Positions 48,202 to 60,067 of a stretch of 64,000 nucleotides of DNA are shown one piece after another. The first letter of the stretch is position 1; each line of letters starts with the position of its first letter. The notes below the pieces were generated by a model. That model was not told the origin of the DNA and made no database searches. It was given only the letters and a program-made list of their open reading frames with translations. The DNA comes from Galerina marginata (lineage: Eukaryota > Basidiomycota > Agaricomycetes > Agaricales > Galerinaceae), in assembly GCA_023014335.1 (NCBI GenBank), contig JAECYW010000018.1, forward strand, positions 1,178,001 to 1,242,000, read 5' to 3'. Position numbers and translations under genes: made by a program.

Positions 48202-48820
48202 TCCATAATTGGGTGCCATCAGAATTTTTACGCAATTACGCAACGGCTTCACGATATTTGATATAATGGTAGAATGACATGGCTTCCGTCGATGTATTGT
48301 GGTTCATCTGAAATGTTATTTGAAGTTTTCCGGGGTGTGCAAACTCGTAACTGCTTGGGTCCGTTAATAAACCTATCTATGATGAGACCCGGAGACGGCG
48401 ATGGGCGGACGATAGCCATAGAATTCCGCACGGTAGTACAGAAAGTGCCCCAGTTAGAATAGAGAGCTAATCATGTTAGAAGAACCCTGTTCTAACGATG
48501 GACAGTGTGGAGAAAAGGGTTGGAGCTCCCGGAAAGCGGACCGAGATACTTCCACGAAAAACATTATTGTGTTACATCATGTCACAGATCACCTCAACAA
48601 ATTCATCGTCGTCTCGTCGTCGTCGGTCTCAACCCCTCCATAAATGCCTCGCATGACATCAACGTCTGATTCGAAAGTGCACGGACCATCGCGTTGTGAC
48701 GCTTGACGTGCTCTCAACTCTGATCGATGCCGCAGGGTTAGCACATCTGTTGCGTCTCCCACTTTTTCAACGACCTCCTGCCTCCAAGTCCAAGTATCGC
48801 CTCCTCCTACAACCTCAGTC
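48202..48820. other. intergenic
   Basis: No supported gene. Part may be 5' leader of the interrupted gene that follows. Confidence 0.4.
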
Positions 48821-49359
48821 ATGGGAGATGGCCAGCCCTCGTTCAACGTCGCGTCGTCCTGGAAGCGCAAGCCTAAACAACCGGCGGCCTCTGTCATCGG
48901 CAAGGGCCAGTTCTTATCCGACACTCACATGCCCGACATCACACCCGAAGTCGTGCCTTCACCAATAGGTAGAATCGCCGTTAGCGTTCTCAGGTTTGCG
49001 ACCACCCGGAAGCCCAAGCATAAGCGCGGACCGGAGGCTAACAACCAGTACACCGAGACGTTCTGGACGTTTGAATATATGAAAGGCATGGGGCTGGTTG
49101 ACAATGACAGCAACAAGTACGTCCTCCGACTTTCTGGGCATTCCTTTTCCGATCCTCTTCCCATCTAGGTTAGAGACTTCGATCTCTTCTTTGGACAAGG
49201 GAAACGAGCTCCCAGTCCCCGATTGCCTCGCCCAGATCGGTCCCATGGTCATCACCAACGATGTCTTCGAGCATGATGTGACGTCTTGCATATGGTGGCT
49301 AACAAAGCGAACCTCCTCGCCGAGCCTCCCTATGGGCTCAAAGTAAGGGACCATATGCC

Positions 49360-49856
49360 TGAAGAGATTCCAACGAGGTTGGAAAGGGAAAGGGGTGAGG
49401 GTAGGTAGTGACTCCGTCAACTACGTCCTAGAAATGTTCAAGTAGTCGGTAGGTAGTTACTCGGCGTAACTCGATGCGGGTTGCCAGTTGCGCTGAACGT
49501 TTACAGCCAAAAGGTCTTGAAATTGGTGGGTTGCGATTAACCAAAGAAAATAAGTAGCTACTACAGGACTTTTATACCTAACTAGCTATGAAATTTTCTC
49601 TGTAAAATTTTAAGGAGAAATAAGAATAGGGGAAAATGTGCCTCAAGATCGGCATGTGAATGAAGAAATATATGTAATTAGTGAGGGGCCATATCGTGGA
49701 TGAAGGAATAGGAAGAGAAATTTTACTTTCCGAATTTAATTTGCGCGTAGACCTATTATTAGAGGTGCCTTCGATCGTATGCTGAAGGTAGTGCCGGTAG
49801 TGGTCTCGAATAGGGGTCGGATCCGTTCCGCGCATAGTCGGAGCGGAAGCTCCACA
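49360..49856 (-). repeat. left LTR (3' LTR in element orientation)
   Basis: 497 bp, TGAAGAGATTCC...GCTCCACA on the plus strand; differs from the right LTR at one base that I noticed (near 49809). Confidence 0.9.
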
Positions 49857-49939
49857 CCTCCCAGGAACTTTTGAAAATCGACCTCCGTGTCGATCTCCTG
49901 TGGAAGAAATTGTCTTTAAACGAGGGAGCTGGAGGATCG

Positions 49940-50245
49940 GAAAGAATCGAAGAAACGAAGAAGCGGACGAAGGAATATAATCAAAGTGAATTAACGAGAT
50001 TTTGTCGAAATGGGACGGGGATTTTCCTGGTATAGGCTTGTCAATTTCATGCAGGTGACTAAGCTGTCCGACGAGACGTGTGGATTGTCTTGAGACGAGG
50101 GACGAGGGAGTTGGTGGATTGGGAAGAAGCGAAGAAGCAGTCGAATGAATTAACAAAACTTTGTCGAAACGGGGCGGGGATTTCCTGGTAATATGTTGTA
50201 TAGGTTCGTCCGTTTTGTGAAGGGATTAGGCTGTATGACGAGATG
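49940..50245 (-). repeat. degenerate ~130-bp tandem duplication inside the LTR element
   Basis: Two copies (about 49940-50078 and 50110-50245) share GAAGAA-CGAAGAAGC, TTTGTCGAAA and GGGGATTT-CCTGGTA blocks. They lie between the gag stop and the 3' LTR. Confidence 0.55.
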
Positions 50246-51602
50246 CTCTGCGAATATGGATTTCTGAATCCCTTCCCCTGGGAGACTTTTGAGTATTGAC
50301 TTCCCAGTCAATTGGTTTTGAAATGTTCCATTGGCGGCATTTGAGTCTTCTCTTACGAGCCGGGAACCAAAGGAAGCGGTAGAAAGGGTTTCGTCGATCA
50401 AAGGTCGGTACTCCTTTGTATGACGACTGTAGATCACCGAAATGAAGTGGTATTGGGGTCGATGCTGCGATGGAAACGGAGTTCAGATTTTTAGGGACGG
50501 TCTGCATTGCGAGCACCTTGGTGGGTTGATAAATTTTTATTTGGCCTCCCGGATTGACGTCAGGATCTAACGTGTTGGCGCTGAGGGCTGAAATTAGCAA
50601 TTTGTGCGGTCCATATTGTTTGTTGAGCATTTCGCCGACTTGTTTAACTTTCTGGGCGTCAACGGATACGAAGGGAAGTGCTATGTTGCAGCTCATTTCA
50701 GTTGCTGTCGGACTTGTTGGAGTGGGACGAATGTTGGTAGGCGCGTTAGCTGCCACGCAAGACAAACCTGGGGGTGGACCGTCGAAGGAAATTGTTGAGG
50801 CTTTGTGAGTAATTTTGACATTCACAGAGCCTGTTTCTTGCGGGATTGATTTGGCTGTGTGAGAGCTATTAGGCGAACTATGACTGATGTCGTGAATCGA
50901 AATAACCTTGACGCCGGGGTCGGAATTGATGTCAGATAGATTTTCGTGAACTTGATCGGTCTTGTTGATCTGGCTACAGACAAAAGACGATAGGACAGTG
51001 TTGGGGGCTTCTATTGCAGTTGACGGGGTGGGGTCATTGGCTGACGATGGTGACACTATAAATATCGCTGCGTTCGCAATGTCTGTAAAGCTCCATGGGT
51101 CGTCGGGGTAATGGTCAGGGTGTTTGAGCCTGAGGCGGATGCATACTTGTTGTCGAAAATTAATATGAAGTCCAGCCATAAACATAGAGGCAGCTTCAAA
51201 ATCCGATAGTCGCGATTTGTTCTTGAGGAATGTCGAAACGCGAAGGAAATCCCGATAGAATTTCCCGAACTGATCAGGATTTATGCCAGGTATGTGCGCG
51301 TTTTCTGTGACGAGTATTTGAAGGTCATTAATAGAATATTTACGGTCTCCGTCGGCTCCTGGGTACAATTTGATGATAGTCTTCTTGAATGCATCCCAGT
51401 CATCACCAGACGCTTTTGTCTGATTTTCCCAGAGCTCGGCGTCGTTGGGATCAATATATCTCAGCGTCCACTCGATGATTTGCTTATCTGTGAGAGAGGC
51501 GACCATTCCGAGTAAACGAACTTCTTTTAGGAATCGTGTAAGCGACTCGGCCTGGCCGTTAAATTTAGGCGCCGAGGGGTGGTGAGGAGATGGCATAGAC
51601 AT
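50226..51602 (-). CDS. gag-like capsid/nucleocapsid protein of the LTR element
   Basis: 458 residues from ATG 51602; the frame is open further upstream but without an ATG, so this start is chosen. Residues 1-~190 have the pattern of a Ty3-type retrotransposon gag: APKFNGQAESLTRFLKEV near the start, then WTLRYIDPNDAELWE, WDAFKKTIIKLYPGA and FYRDFLRVSTFL. The rest is Ser/Pro/Asn-rich and disordered. There is no CCHC zinc knuckle and no protease motif. It would form the particle that packages element RNA. Its frame is intact, so it may be under selection or simply young. Confidence 0.8.
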   Translation of the reverse strand: MSMPSPHHPSAPKFNGQAESLTRFLKEVRLLGMVASLTDKQIIEWTLRYIDPNDAELWENQTKASGDDWDAFKKTIIKLYPGADGDRKYSINDLQILVTENAHIPGINPDQFGKFYRDFLRVSTFLKNKSRLSDFEAASMFMAGLHINFRQQVCIRLRLKHPDHYPDDPWSFTDIANAAIFIVSPSSANDPTPSTAIEAPNTVLSSFVCSQINKTDQVHENLSDINSDPGVKVISIHDISHSSPNSSHTAKSIPQETGSVNVKITHKASTISFDGPPPGLSCVAANAPTNIRPTPTSPTATEMSCNIALPFVSVDAQKVKQVGEMLNKQYGPHKLLISALSANTLDPDVNPGGQIKIYQPTKVLAMQTVPKNLNSVSIAASTPIPLHFGDLQSSYKGVPTFDRRNPFYRFLWFPARKRRLKCRQWNISKPIDWEVNTQKSPRGRDSEIHIRRASRHTA

Positions 51603-52346
51603 TTTCGGATCAACTGGCTGAATAACAATGTGGGCTAGGAGAATTTGATGAGCACAATCGGTTGGTCCAAGCAACAGGTTAAATCGAGGCGGCGTAAGCG
51701 ACGTGCTGCGCAAATTTGAGTCTTCCTGGTTCGCGTTTGAACCCCGGTGTCTTTGTGGCGGCTGACAGCGAAGCTTTTGAGTGGCTTTACGAGGGGTAAT
51801 ACGATGATTTTCGGCGAAATGAAGCGAGGACGAGCGATACCTGTGACGATAAATATTCTCCACGAGTTTAACAAATGGTGTTATGGAGGCTAATGCCAAT
51901 CCTGTCACTGAACGAAGGATGAGAAGCCGTCTGAACGGTCAGCGTGTCCGTGGTATTACTGTGGTAATCAACGATGGACTGTCTTGATTAGACGAATGCG
52001 AAATTTGGTGATGGAACGAAATGGTGTAAGGCTGTACCCGTATTAACGAAGGGCAGTCTGAACGAAGTATACGATGGGCGTCTATTGCCCAATGGGATTT
52101 CAAGCGGCTTCGATTGCCGAGTGCGATGTCGAGGAATGAGGGTATGTGGGGCAGTGTAAGTTGTCGTTTAAGTTGAGGTCGACTCTTCGTAATTCGCGCC
52201 TTCTAAGTTCGCGTTTGAACTTGGCGTGTCTGTGTCTTGACGTACTGCTTCGTGGGCCTCGGTTGCCTGAATACGATGGCGGTTGATAGAGTGTGGGTAA
52301 AACCACTTGAACAAAAGTCTAGAACCCCCTCGCGGTGGGCTCCAGT

Positions 52347-52843
52347 TGAAGAGATTCCAACGAGGTTGGAAAGGGAAAGGGGTGAGGGTAGGTAGTGACT
52401 CCGTCAACTACGTCCTAGAAATGTTCAAGTAGTCGGTAGGTAGTTACTCGGCGTAACTCGATGCGGGTTGCCAGTTGCGCTGAACGTTTACAGCCAAAAG
52501 GTCTTGAAATTGGTGGGTTGCGATTAACCAAAGAAAATAAGTAGCTACTACAGGACTTTTATACCTAACTAGCTATGAAATTTTCTCTGTAAAATTTTAA
52601 GGAGAAATAAGAATAGGGGAAAATGTGCCTCAAGATCGGCATGTGAATGAAGAAATATATGTAATTAGTGAGGGGCCATATCGTGGATGAAGGAATAGGA
52701 AGAGAAATTTTACTTTCCGAATTTAATTTGCGCGTAGACCTATTATTAGAGGTGCCTTCGATCGTATGCTGAAGGTAGTGCCGGTAGTGGTCTCGGATAG
52801 GGGTCGGATCCGTTCCGCGCATAGTCGGAGCGGAAGCTCCACA
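52347..52843 (-). repeat. right LTR (5' LTR in element orientation)
   Basis: 497 bp matching 49360-49856; offset 2987 bp. Confidence 0.9.
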
Positions 52844-53123
52844 TGCCCATATTCACCCTGGCCGGTAAACGAGATGTAGGTATCATCCTCCCTGTCGTCG
52901 ACACCTTTTTCAATATGCCTCCATCATCCGCATCGCCCTCACTGTCTATCAGCAGCGTTGAACGCATTTGAAACGTCAGGGCAGGTCAGCCGATAAACAG
53001 ACACCCAAGGGCGACGAAAATACCTTGGAAGAGTTGGCCGACTTTTGTGCCATGTCGACCAAGTCGATGGATCCCATGACGGCTAAAATCGCGAAGACCC
53101 TCGGCGGGTTGAGTGCGTCGTAA

Positions 53124-53654
53124 TTTATGCTTTTCTCCCTTGGCTGATGTGACGTTTAGATTTTTCAATGTGATCATTCCGCTACACTTTCGCCGCCCAC
53201 ATGCTGCTGGGTCGAGTCTCCGATCCCCATCCTCATGTCAAGTACCTCATAGGCCATTAGAACGCCGTAATTGCTAACTTTGGAAGGTTCGATTTTTTGT
53301 ATGGTAAAAGATACAGAATGGGGATCCTCGAATTCGGGCATTCAGTGCAGTGATCTAAAGAGGGCGTCGGTATTTATTCACATTTCTCTTCGCTACACCA
53401 AATTTGCCGTAAATACAACTCATTTTAGCCGTACTTCTCGAGCTGCCTTCGAGCCTCTGCTTTCGAGCCTCGTGCGAATAACTTCAACGGTACGAAGTTA
53501 TAATTTTCTAGCTTAACTTATCCGCGAAGATGGGAACAAAGAACTTTTCCACTACGCAGGCAAAAGAAAAGATAAACCAATCGAAAGCGAGTCTATTTTT
53601 ATCAGAGTATTTTCCACCGTACACCACGAAGCTATCCACATAATACATTCAACC
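53124..53654. other. intergenic
   Basis: No supported feature between the interrupted gene and the convergent small secreted-protein gene. Confidence 0.45.
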
Positions 53655-54090
53655 CTAGTCCCCGCAAGGGCCAGTGCATGGCTTACTCCCGTCGCAGTCG
53701 TCGTCCGTTGTGCAGGTCATTTCCCCCTGGATGTAGCAGTAGTGGCTTGTAGGTAACTTGCAGTACTTCCAGCAGCGGCGTGGCGGCCATCTCCCGCAGC
53801 GGCCTCCATTCTTCATCAACATCGACTGCTCGTTCTCTGCCGGAGGACCGGTCCTAAACGACATAGAGTCAGCCTTGTCCGTTGTAATGTGCAATAAGGC
53901 TCGTGTGGATGGAGAGTTTGGCAGGAAGAACTTGAAACAGTACGTACTGTTGGACAGAGAAGGCGGCCTGGAAGTTACCGCACCCCGGTGCGTTGGTCGT
54001 CCCTTTGCCTGTTGTTAAGGCAAGAGATACGTCCTTGCTGCTGAGGATGAAAAGGACCATGGCACACAAGGTGGAAGAGAGAGATACCAT
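53655..54090 (-). CDS. small secreted cysteine-rich protein
   Basis: Two exons (54090-53948, 53853-53655; 94-nt intron) encode 113 residues. Residues 1-~25 (VSLSSTLCAMVLFILSSKDVSLA) are a signal peptide. The mature part has nine cysteines, eight of them in the last ~50 residues: GRCGRW, RRCWKYC, YCYI, MTCTT, DDCDG, KPCTGPC. This spacing suggests a disulfide-knotted extracellular protein. Fungi use such proteins as effectors, antimicrobials or surface proteins; the sequence does not say which. A TATA box at 54145-54152 supports the start. No family recognised. Confidence 0.75.
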
Positions 54091-54144
54091 TGTCTTTCGT
54101 TAAGTGGAAGTCGCTTGTTTCGTCGCTCAATTGTAACCCGCCTG

Positions 54145-54152
54145 TATTTATA
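54145..54152 (-). promoter_or_regulatory. TATA box of the small secreted protein gene
   Basis: TATAAATA on the minus strand about 55-60 bp upstream of the ATG at 54090. Confidence 0.55.
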
Positions 54153-56163
54153 TGTTTCTGACGCGCTAAGGAGATTACGTCTGCAAGAAAATAACTCAAA
54201 CATTACAGTCGATTGGCTCAGTTAGTAATGCTCAGTCCTTGGTTTACTCGCATCAAACCGGGGATGTTGCATAACATTCCATCTCAGTCTCACAGATTTT
54301 ACAATCCAAGTTTCTGGTCGTGATACATGACAGTCTTCAATTTAGTTTCACAAGTTGGAATGCTCTGTATCCATGCGCTATCTGTGTTGGACACCCTTAG
54401 CGTGAGTTCCATTCCGTGGACCGCACGGTCTGACATACTTCCCCGCCTGACCGGCCACTGGGCCAGCACTAAGCCCAACTAAGCTGGGCTGCTTCCCGCA
54501 AGAAAAATGTTCACTCGATATACTTGTGCGACTCATGGCAAGCGAATACCTTGGAGTACAAGATCTCGTTCTTTCGAAGACATATATCCTACTTGAGTTG
54601 TTTGGTTTTCTGGATCTCCGTGAATTTTACAGACTCGGTATGTTATACGAGCACTTGGAGACTGCCTTCGAGTTCTCGCCAGGAAGTTTGCGGTCTGACG
54701 TATCTATTCTTATGTTCTATTGATTCTCGAATTAGATTCACCGCTCGGGTTGATAAGATCTCGGAATTGACCTGGTCCGGTCTCGTTGGAAGTTTAATTA
54801 TACAAAGTCAGACGAAGTCGTCTTAGTGCGTTACTGAGCTGCTCTAGACACCGTGAAATTGGGTCTATGATCCTTTTTATCCTACCCGAGACAGAAATAC
54901 GTTAAAGAGGTCGGCCCGAAGAAGCAGATGGTGCTGAGAATTATGAGGGCATGCATAAGATGTCGATCGCCTAAGTTGGAGCGGAGGTTAATGTCAATCT
55001 GTCAAGACTAAAGCACGTGGCTAACACTGAATTGCACATTGGGCGATCTCCAACTCCTGCAAGAGCTTTGAATCAATCTTTGCTTCCACAAAAATTAGAA
55101 TGAGATAACTAGGAACGAACGGTTCTTATGGGTCTCTTATGTTCCCGTCGAGAACACCGGCGTTTGTGTTCTCCGAGTGAGCGCAATGAGACTGACACCG
55201 TGAGTCAAATCCCTCAGTGACTGCAGAACCGTTCTGCCTCATCGCTTCAGCTCAGTCGGCAGAGGCACACTTTGCCCAAAAATGGCAGATTTCCTGATTT
55301 GCCTAAAGTAGCAAATCGGCCTTGGCACGTCCGGCTATTCGAGCCGGCTCATGCCGCATTCGTATCCGAGGCTGAGAGGATCTAGGCACGGTGCCTGTCC
55401 CCATGTAGGATCCCGATGCAAACACCCGATCAAATTAATTATAACCCGGATCTGTTGACGCAGTCTGTCCGTCGCCCACTGTCAGCAAACCTGTTGATAG
55501 ACCGTTATCCGAGGAGAGTGCTACCCCGTATCATACGTCAATACTGAGATAATGGGTGCACCCTAACTGTACAATAGTATCTTTCTTGTCTTATCTAGGT
55601 ACAGTATATCCGGATACAGTCGATCCCACTGCTTTGTATGGCGAACTGCGTCGAGTATCATCGAATTCGCCTAATTCGCCTACGTTAGAAGGTTCCCGGC
55701 GATTGATAAGGGGCGGAGCGTGGCCGGCGGTTGCAGAAGCGAGGCTGTGCGGGATCCATCAGTCGTGTCGATTACAATGAAAAATACTGTCTTTGATCAC
55801 GGAATTTCGTACATGCACTGCATAACGACGCTGGTCTGTACCGTCGGTCTAATTTATGAAAAGCCTTGCCAGAGGCTGCTATGACACCGGTTACGGTCTC
55901 GAAACCCTCAAAGGCAAAGACCGAATCAAACTGCACTTCCACTAGCCACATGGTAAAGGCATTCTGGTGTGGCATCAAAAATAGCTGACAATAAAATGAC
56001 CATATTCAAACAAAACTGGGGTACAAGATTCCGGACAAGTTGTACAATTTGGAAACAAATTTGCGTAGCGGAGGAGAGAATATTTATAAAGCGGCTGGAA
56101 CCATGCGACGTGCATGACCGCCAAGAATGCACCTTCATTACCCTAAAATTTATTTCCAGTACT
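54153..56163. other. gene-poor stretch
   Basis: A short plus-strand frame at 54535-54723 (ILLELFGFLDLREFYRLG) could be an exon but has no partner. A tRNA-like D-arm sequence near 55250 was rejected. Nothing else supported. Confidence 0.45.
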
Positions 56164-56958
56164 CTAATAGAAGGTGATGGTCCTGGGAGTTGTCCCGGGC
56201 CAATGGTCGGAGTAGATGTAATAAGCAAAGGCCCACTAGAAAATCGAAGTTATTTTTACGTTAAAGAAATTGAACCAAGTCGTAACAAACCTTCTCGTAA
56301 CCTCCGTCGACGATCAGACTGACAACGCCTCCTCGGAAGGCGTACATGGCGTATCTACAGAGAGGATGAGAAAATTGAGCGACAGGGTTTGTGGTCCATA
56401 CCTGTAGGTGCCGGCTTTTGACGGGTAGTTGTACCAGTCAACAGCCCAGTCAATGTTTTGCGTGCCAAACATATTGCAGACATGGGAGTCGGAAAGAACA
56501 ACCACGTAGTTTAATGCAGGGTTAATTCTCCTCGCCCGTGCTATCATGTCCCGAGTCCACTCTGCTCGCCCCTAGATTCCAAAGGTTGAGCGCAACTCGA
56601 AGGACACGTAGTTATCAACACCTACGTTTACGTCTGTCAAACCACTGAAGTTATTATACACGGTACTGGCGATGCTGATCATGCCTGACACCGCCGAAAT
56701 GACTGGAACGATTGGGGAAGGCTTGCTGTCATCCGAAAGACTGGAGTTGTCAAGTGAAGAGGCGACTGGGGTGTTAACCTTGTTGATGGCAGTCCAGAAC
56801 CTTTCCCAGTCGGCTTCAGTGGCGACGTCGTTGCTGAGTTTGAGGCCCGCAGTGTCGGCATTGGCCGGGACGGTGGTCTGGCCAGTCTCGAGTGCAGCAA
56901 TAAGCTGAGCGACAGTAAAGTTGTCCTTGCCGGAAACGGCGAGTTCTTGAGAAGACAT
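56164..56958 (-). CDS. hypothetical protein, 218 residues
   Basis: Four exons (56958-56608, 56571-56402, 56354-56291, 56235-56164) sum to 657 nt with all frames kept. The first intron is only 36 nt, which is short even for a basidiomycete, but both flanks are in phase and retention gives an early stop. The N-terminal half is acidic and helical (DNFTVAQLIAALETG, EADWERFWTAINKVNTP) and then hydrophobic (IVPVISAVSGMISIAST). The C-terminal half is aromatic-rich (NIDWAVDWYNYPSKAGTYR, YAMYAFRGGVVSLIVDGG, WAFAYYIYSDHWPG), suggesting a compact beta or alpha/beta domain. No signal peptide. Family not recognised. Confidence 0.65.
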
Positions 56959-57015
56959 TGCAGTTAATGGTTTGAACGTGGAGAGATGCTGGATAAAGGT
57001 TGAAAAGAGAGCAGG

Positions 57016-57024
57016 CCTTATATA
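57016..57024 (-). promoter_or_regulatory. TATA box of the 56.2 kb gene
   Basis: TATATAAGG on the minus strand about 60 bp upstream of the ATG at 56958. Confidence 0.6.
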
Positions 57025-60000
57025 GAAACGATGTATTATTTGGTCGAGTTGATGGAACCATGGCGAATGCTGGGCTGCAGCTGTTTAGCAGATATTAGTT
57101 GCAAACGAGGGCTAACGAAAGGCAGTATTGGTAGATGAGCTGCAGATTCAGATGCAATCGAGTGTATTCCTCCTACGGCCCGTTCTTCCATTGGCTCAAA
57201 GCATGATCAATCAGAACATCGGGATAGCAGATCGAGCATGACACAGTCACAGATATCAAGAAGTTGGATATTTTTGGGAGATGAACCCTCCCCTCGTAGG
57301 ACGGGATGAATATGTGTCGCATGGCGCCGAGATTCAGTTCGTTCGACATACATTTGGACCAGCCAGTGCTGCAGAGGATGGTTTAGGTTTAGAAACCAAT
57401 GCGTACTTAGAATCCCATAACATGGTATCGTGGAACATTGATAAATGGGGCCACTCTGCGCTAAATACTAGTCCTAGATGAGAAAAGCGGGCGTCAGTGA
57501 GAGTGGGAGAGGGTGGGTATTTAGTTCTATGGATTAACCTTGACAAAGTTTGAAGAAGTCAATCTTCCACAAAAAAAATTGACAGGGAAAATAGTATGTC
57601 CCAATGTAATGTGGACAAAAGCCAGTCTACAGCGACTTCCTTGGCGCGCCTGGGCACTTCAGCCTCTAAAAGAGTTTCTATTCGGCTCACCCGCGTTGAT
57701 GCCCAAGTTTGAATTGCTGGCTATCCAATAATTCTCAGGCACTCACATTTTTTGACAGAGTTCTTGACACGTAAGTCTATTCCAGTCCGTGGAGGGAGGT
57801 GGACCGTGGAGGGACAAGTACACAACAGCGTAAAAACTTCCCGGAACTCGACACTTCCGAGCATTTACATGGGTATACTGTTTTCTCAACAACATGGCTG
57901 CGCAAAACCCTTCCTTGGGGTCGACCTTTTTCAAGTGAGATAGGATGTGGTTGACACGCCTCGGAGCTTTCAGACGTCCTTTGCATAACCATATCACTGG
58001 GACGGACATAGTTATCGCCGAGAGCGATTTCAAGATGGACGTTTTTAGGCGCGTTCTGGATAGAGGAACTCTTATATCTGCTTGATCCTGCCCACGCAAA
58101 AGGTCGGGAGATCTACGTGGAAATTCCCACGGGGCGGATCATTCCTCATGTCGTCACTCGGGTAGCAGCGACCGCAGATTCGAACCAACACCGACAATAG
58201 TGTTGGGCAACAGCCTCTCTCCTAGGTACCTCTGAGTTGTCCCTCTTATTGCGCTTGCAAGCACTGGACTCATCGCCGCCGCCCGCCTTGTAGCAATGGC
58301 TCTGCGGTTCCAGGCTGCACATCCACGTTGTCCAACACTGTTGATGCGTAGGTCTTGTCCTTGAGTCTTATCACACCACTAATCCTACTTTCAGCACTAC
58401 AACCAGGTCAATACAACCAGGTCAATACATCCAGCCGTAGGCAACGATGGCAAGTGCGGCGAAATCGGCGACTCAATCGATAAAATGATGCGCATGTTCG
58501 GGAAAAGGGATTCTATGGATGACGAAACTGCCAGTAGGCATTGTCGCAAAGGTACGTGGCATTTTATCTCGCCTGTTTCTTACCTAACTCTCTCCAATAA
58601 AGGTATTCGCCCTTTTCCATACTCCAGCGTCTGCCGATGATACCTGTAATGGCGGCCAATCAGACTGCAACGACACGATCTTGAAACTTCGCATCCATGA
58701 CCAATTTGACCTCAGCCGACTCCATTTCGACCCACAGAACAGCAGGCTACCTTCTTCTGCGCCTTAGGCTTGGAGTACTTCCTTCTCGAGTCTCGACAGT
58801 GGCAAGCTAAAATCTCGGTGCCATAAACAAAGAGGGAGAGATTGAATGACCATTTTGAAGAAGCAAAAGTCACCAGGTATGAAGCGCCGTCTTCTCTCGT
58901 TTTCACTCGCTTACAAACTTCACAATTCAGTATTCGTCCTCGAACGGTCTCAAACTCGCCATCCGACCAGTTGAAGTCTCTTAGACAGGCGCAGCGACGA
59001 TGTGCACGACTCGATTGAGCACACTCAGCTTCTTTTGGGCCAACTTATGTCTGATACCTAGGATCAGACTCTAGACTGCCTAGTATTTATCGGTACGTAT
59101 TCATTCTTGAGCTTTATGTCCGTCATCTGATTTGAGCGTGACTGTATCGACAGTTCTGTCTTTTTTAATGCAGGCGCCGGGCGCCTGAAAATGGGAGGCC
59201 AAGTTTGCATGCTCCGATTCAAGGCACTACCGCGTCTCCTTTTCTTCCGTAAGTTTGAGCTTTTAGTTCAAGACCATGATCACTGATAGATCTTCTACCA
59301 GTACGACAATGGGAAGGAGATGCGCGGTCGAAAAGACATCTCAAGCATCAACAACAACAGGCTTGATGACTTTGGTGAAAGAATCGACGTGGAAGGTGTC
59401 GGTAATGTAGCTGCTTGAAAAACGAGGATGTACGAAAGCTGGAAAATGCCAACCCACAGTTACCGAGCTATGCGGCATTTTCAGCTTGACTTTTTTCCGG
59501 CCTGGCGATACTGTAGACCAGGTTGTTTCCCTTTTGAACCTTGATTCTTTAAAGGTACTTCGACAGGAACGGCAGCGGCGATGATCCAGGCCCCGGCAAG
59601 ACAACTCAAGACCTATCTACGCGTCATGTGGAGTGCTGTCATTCCAACGTCATTCAGGCTGGCGCTCATGGAAGCGGGTCTCCCTCCCTGTGCCGCCCTG
59701 TAATCAGGATCCGAGGATTGCTTCGGGCTTGTCGAAAGCCAGTGGGTGTGAGGGAGCGCTCCCTCGCAATATTCGGCGCCATGTCGCCTTCGAAGCTGTT
59801 AGCTAGATATTTACGCGTTTCTTGCCTTTGTCGCAACTCGTATCAATATCTGATGCGTGGTAGTTCAGCTTCTTTCCTCGCTGTTCGGCGCCGCCGCCAC
59901 CATGCTCGAGCACCAACCCATGTTTGTCGTTTGAAGTTTCGACTACCACAACTCTGTCAACATCCCCCTTTACAATTACGACCTTGATTAAATCAAATCA

Positions 60001-60067
60001 AATGCATAGTGTGTAACGATTCAGACAAAGCTGGCCATGTAGGAAGGATGCGAAATGAAATGCCGTG
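57025..60067. other. 3-kb stretch of weak coding hints and duplicated DNA
   Basis: A plus-strand run at about 58444-58552 (CGEIGDSIDKMMRMFGKRDS) and another at 58632-58770 (DDTCNGGQSDCNDTILKLRI) look like exons between plausible splice sites, but no family emerges. The minus frame 59604-59341 also looks coding at its end (HVDSFTKVIKPVVVDA). The segment 58600-59130 is repeated at 63390-64000. Confidence 0.4.
58600..59130 (+). repeat. left copy of a degenerate direct duplication
   Basis: Shares ordered blocks with 63390-64000: GCCGACT-CATTTCGAC-CACAGAAC, TCGCCATCCGACCAG-TGAAGTC, GATGTGCACGACTC, GGGCCAACTTAT and a closing CAGTATTTAT/TAGTATTTAT-GTACGTATTCAT segment. Confidence 0.65.

Larger units (their letters stand above)
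49360..52843 (-). mobile_element. gag-only LTR retrotransposon (non-autonomous, TR-GAG-like)
   Basis: 3484 bp with two 497-bp LTRs that are almost identical and end in TG...CA on both strands. It is flanked by a short target duplication, TGCC (ATGCC if the last LTR base is counted): 49355-49359 and 52843-52847. In minus orientation the 5' LTR is followed at once by TGGAGCCCACCGCGAGGG, a likely tRNA primer-binding site, and the 3' LTR is preceded by a short purine run (GGGAGG). The only gene is gag-like; there is no protease, reverse transcriptase, RNase H or integrase. It must be mobilised by another element. LTR identity indicates a recent insertion. Confidence 0.88.
48821..53123 (+). pseudogene. 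host gene interrupted by the gag-only LTR element
   Basis: Left part: ATG 48821 opens MGDGQPSFNVASSWKRK, then after a short intron FATTRKPKHKRGPEANNQ and FWTFEYMKGMGLVD. Just before the insertion a frame reads ANKANLLAEPPYGLKVRD-HMP; past the element (from 52848) the same frame continues IFTLAGKRDVGIILPVVDTF if one copy of the target duplication is removed. The distal part ends EELADFCAMSTKSMDPM...LGGLSAS at 53123. Internal frame changes between pieces are either introns or decay. I do not recognise the protein. As it stands the gene must be split or read through the element. Confidence 0.5.

Noticed and set aside
51603..51908. N-terminal extension of the gag-like protein
   Set aside because: The frame is open but contains no ATG; ATG 51602 precedes the gag-like core directly.
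55241..55345. tRNA-like A-box (CAGCTCAGTCGGCAGAG) followed by a B-box-like TTCGAGCC
   Set aside because: The boxes are about 86 bp apart, no acceptor stem pairs and no anticodon arm can be drawn.
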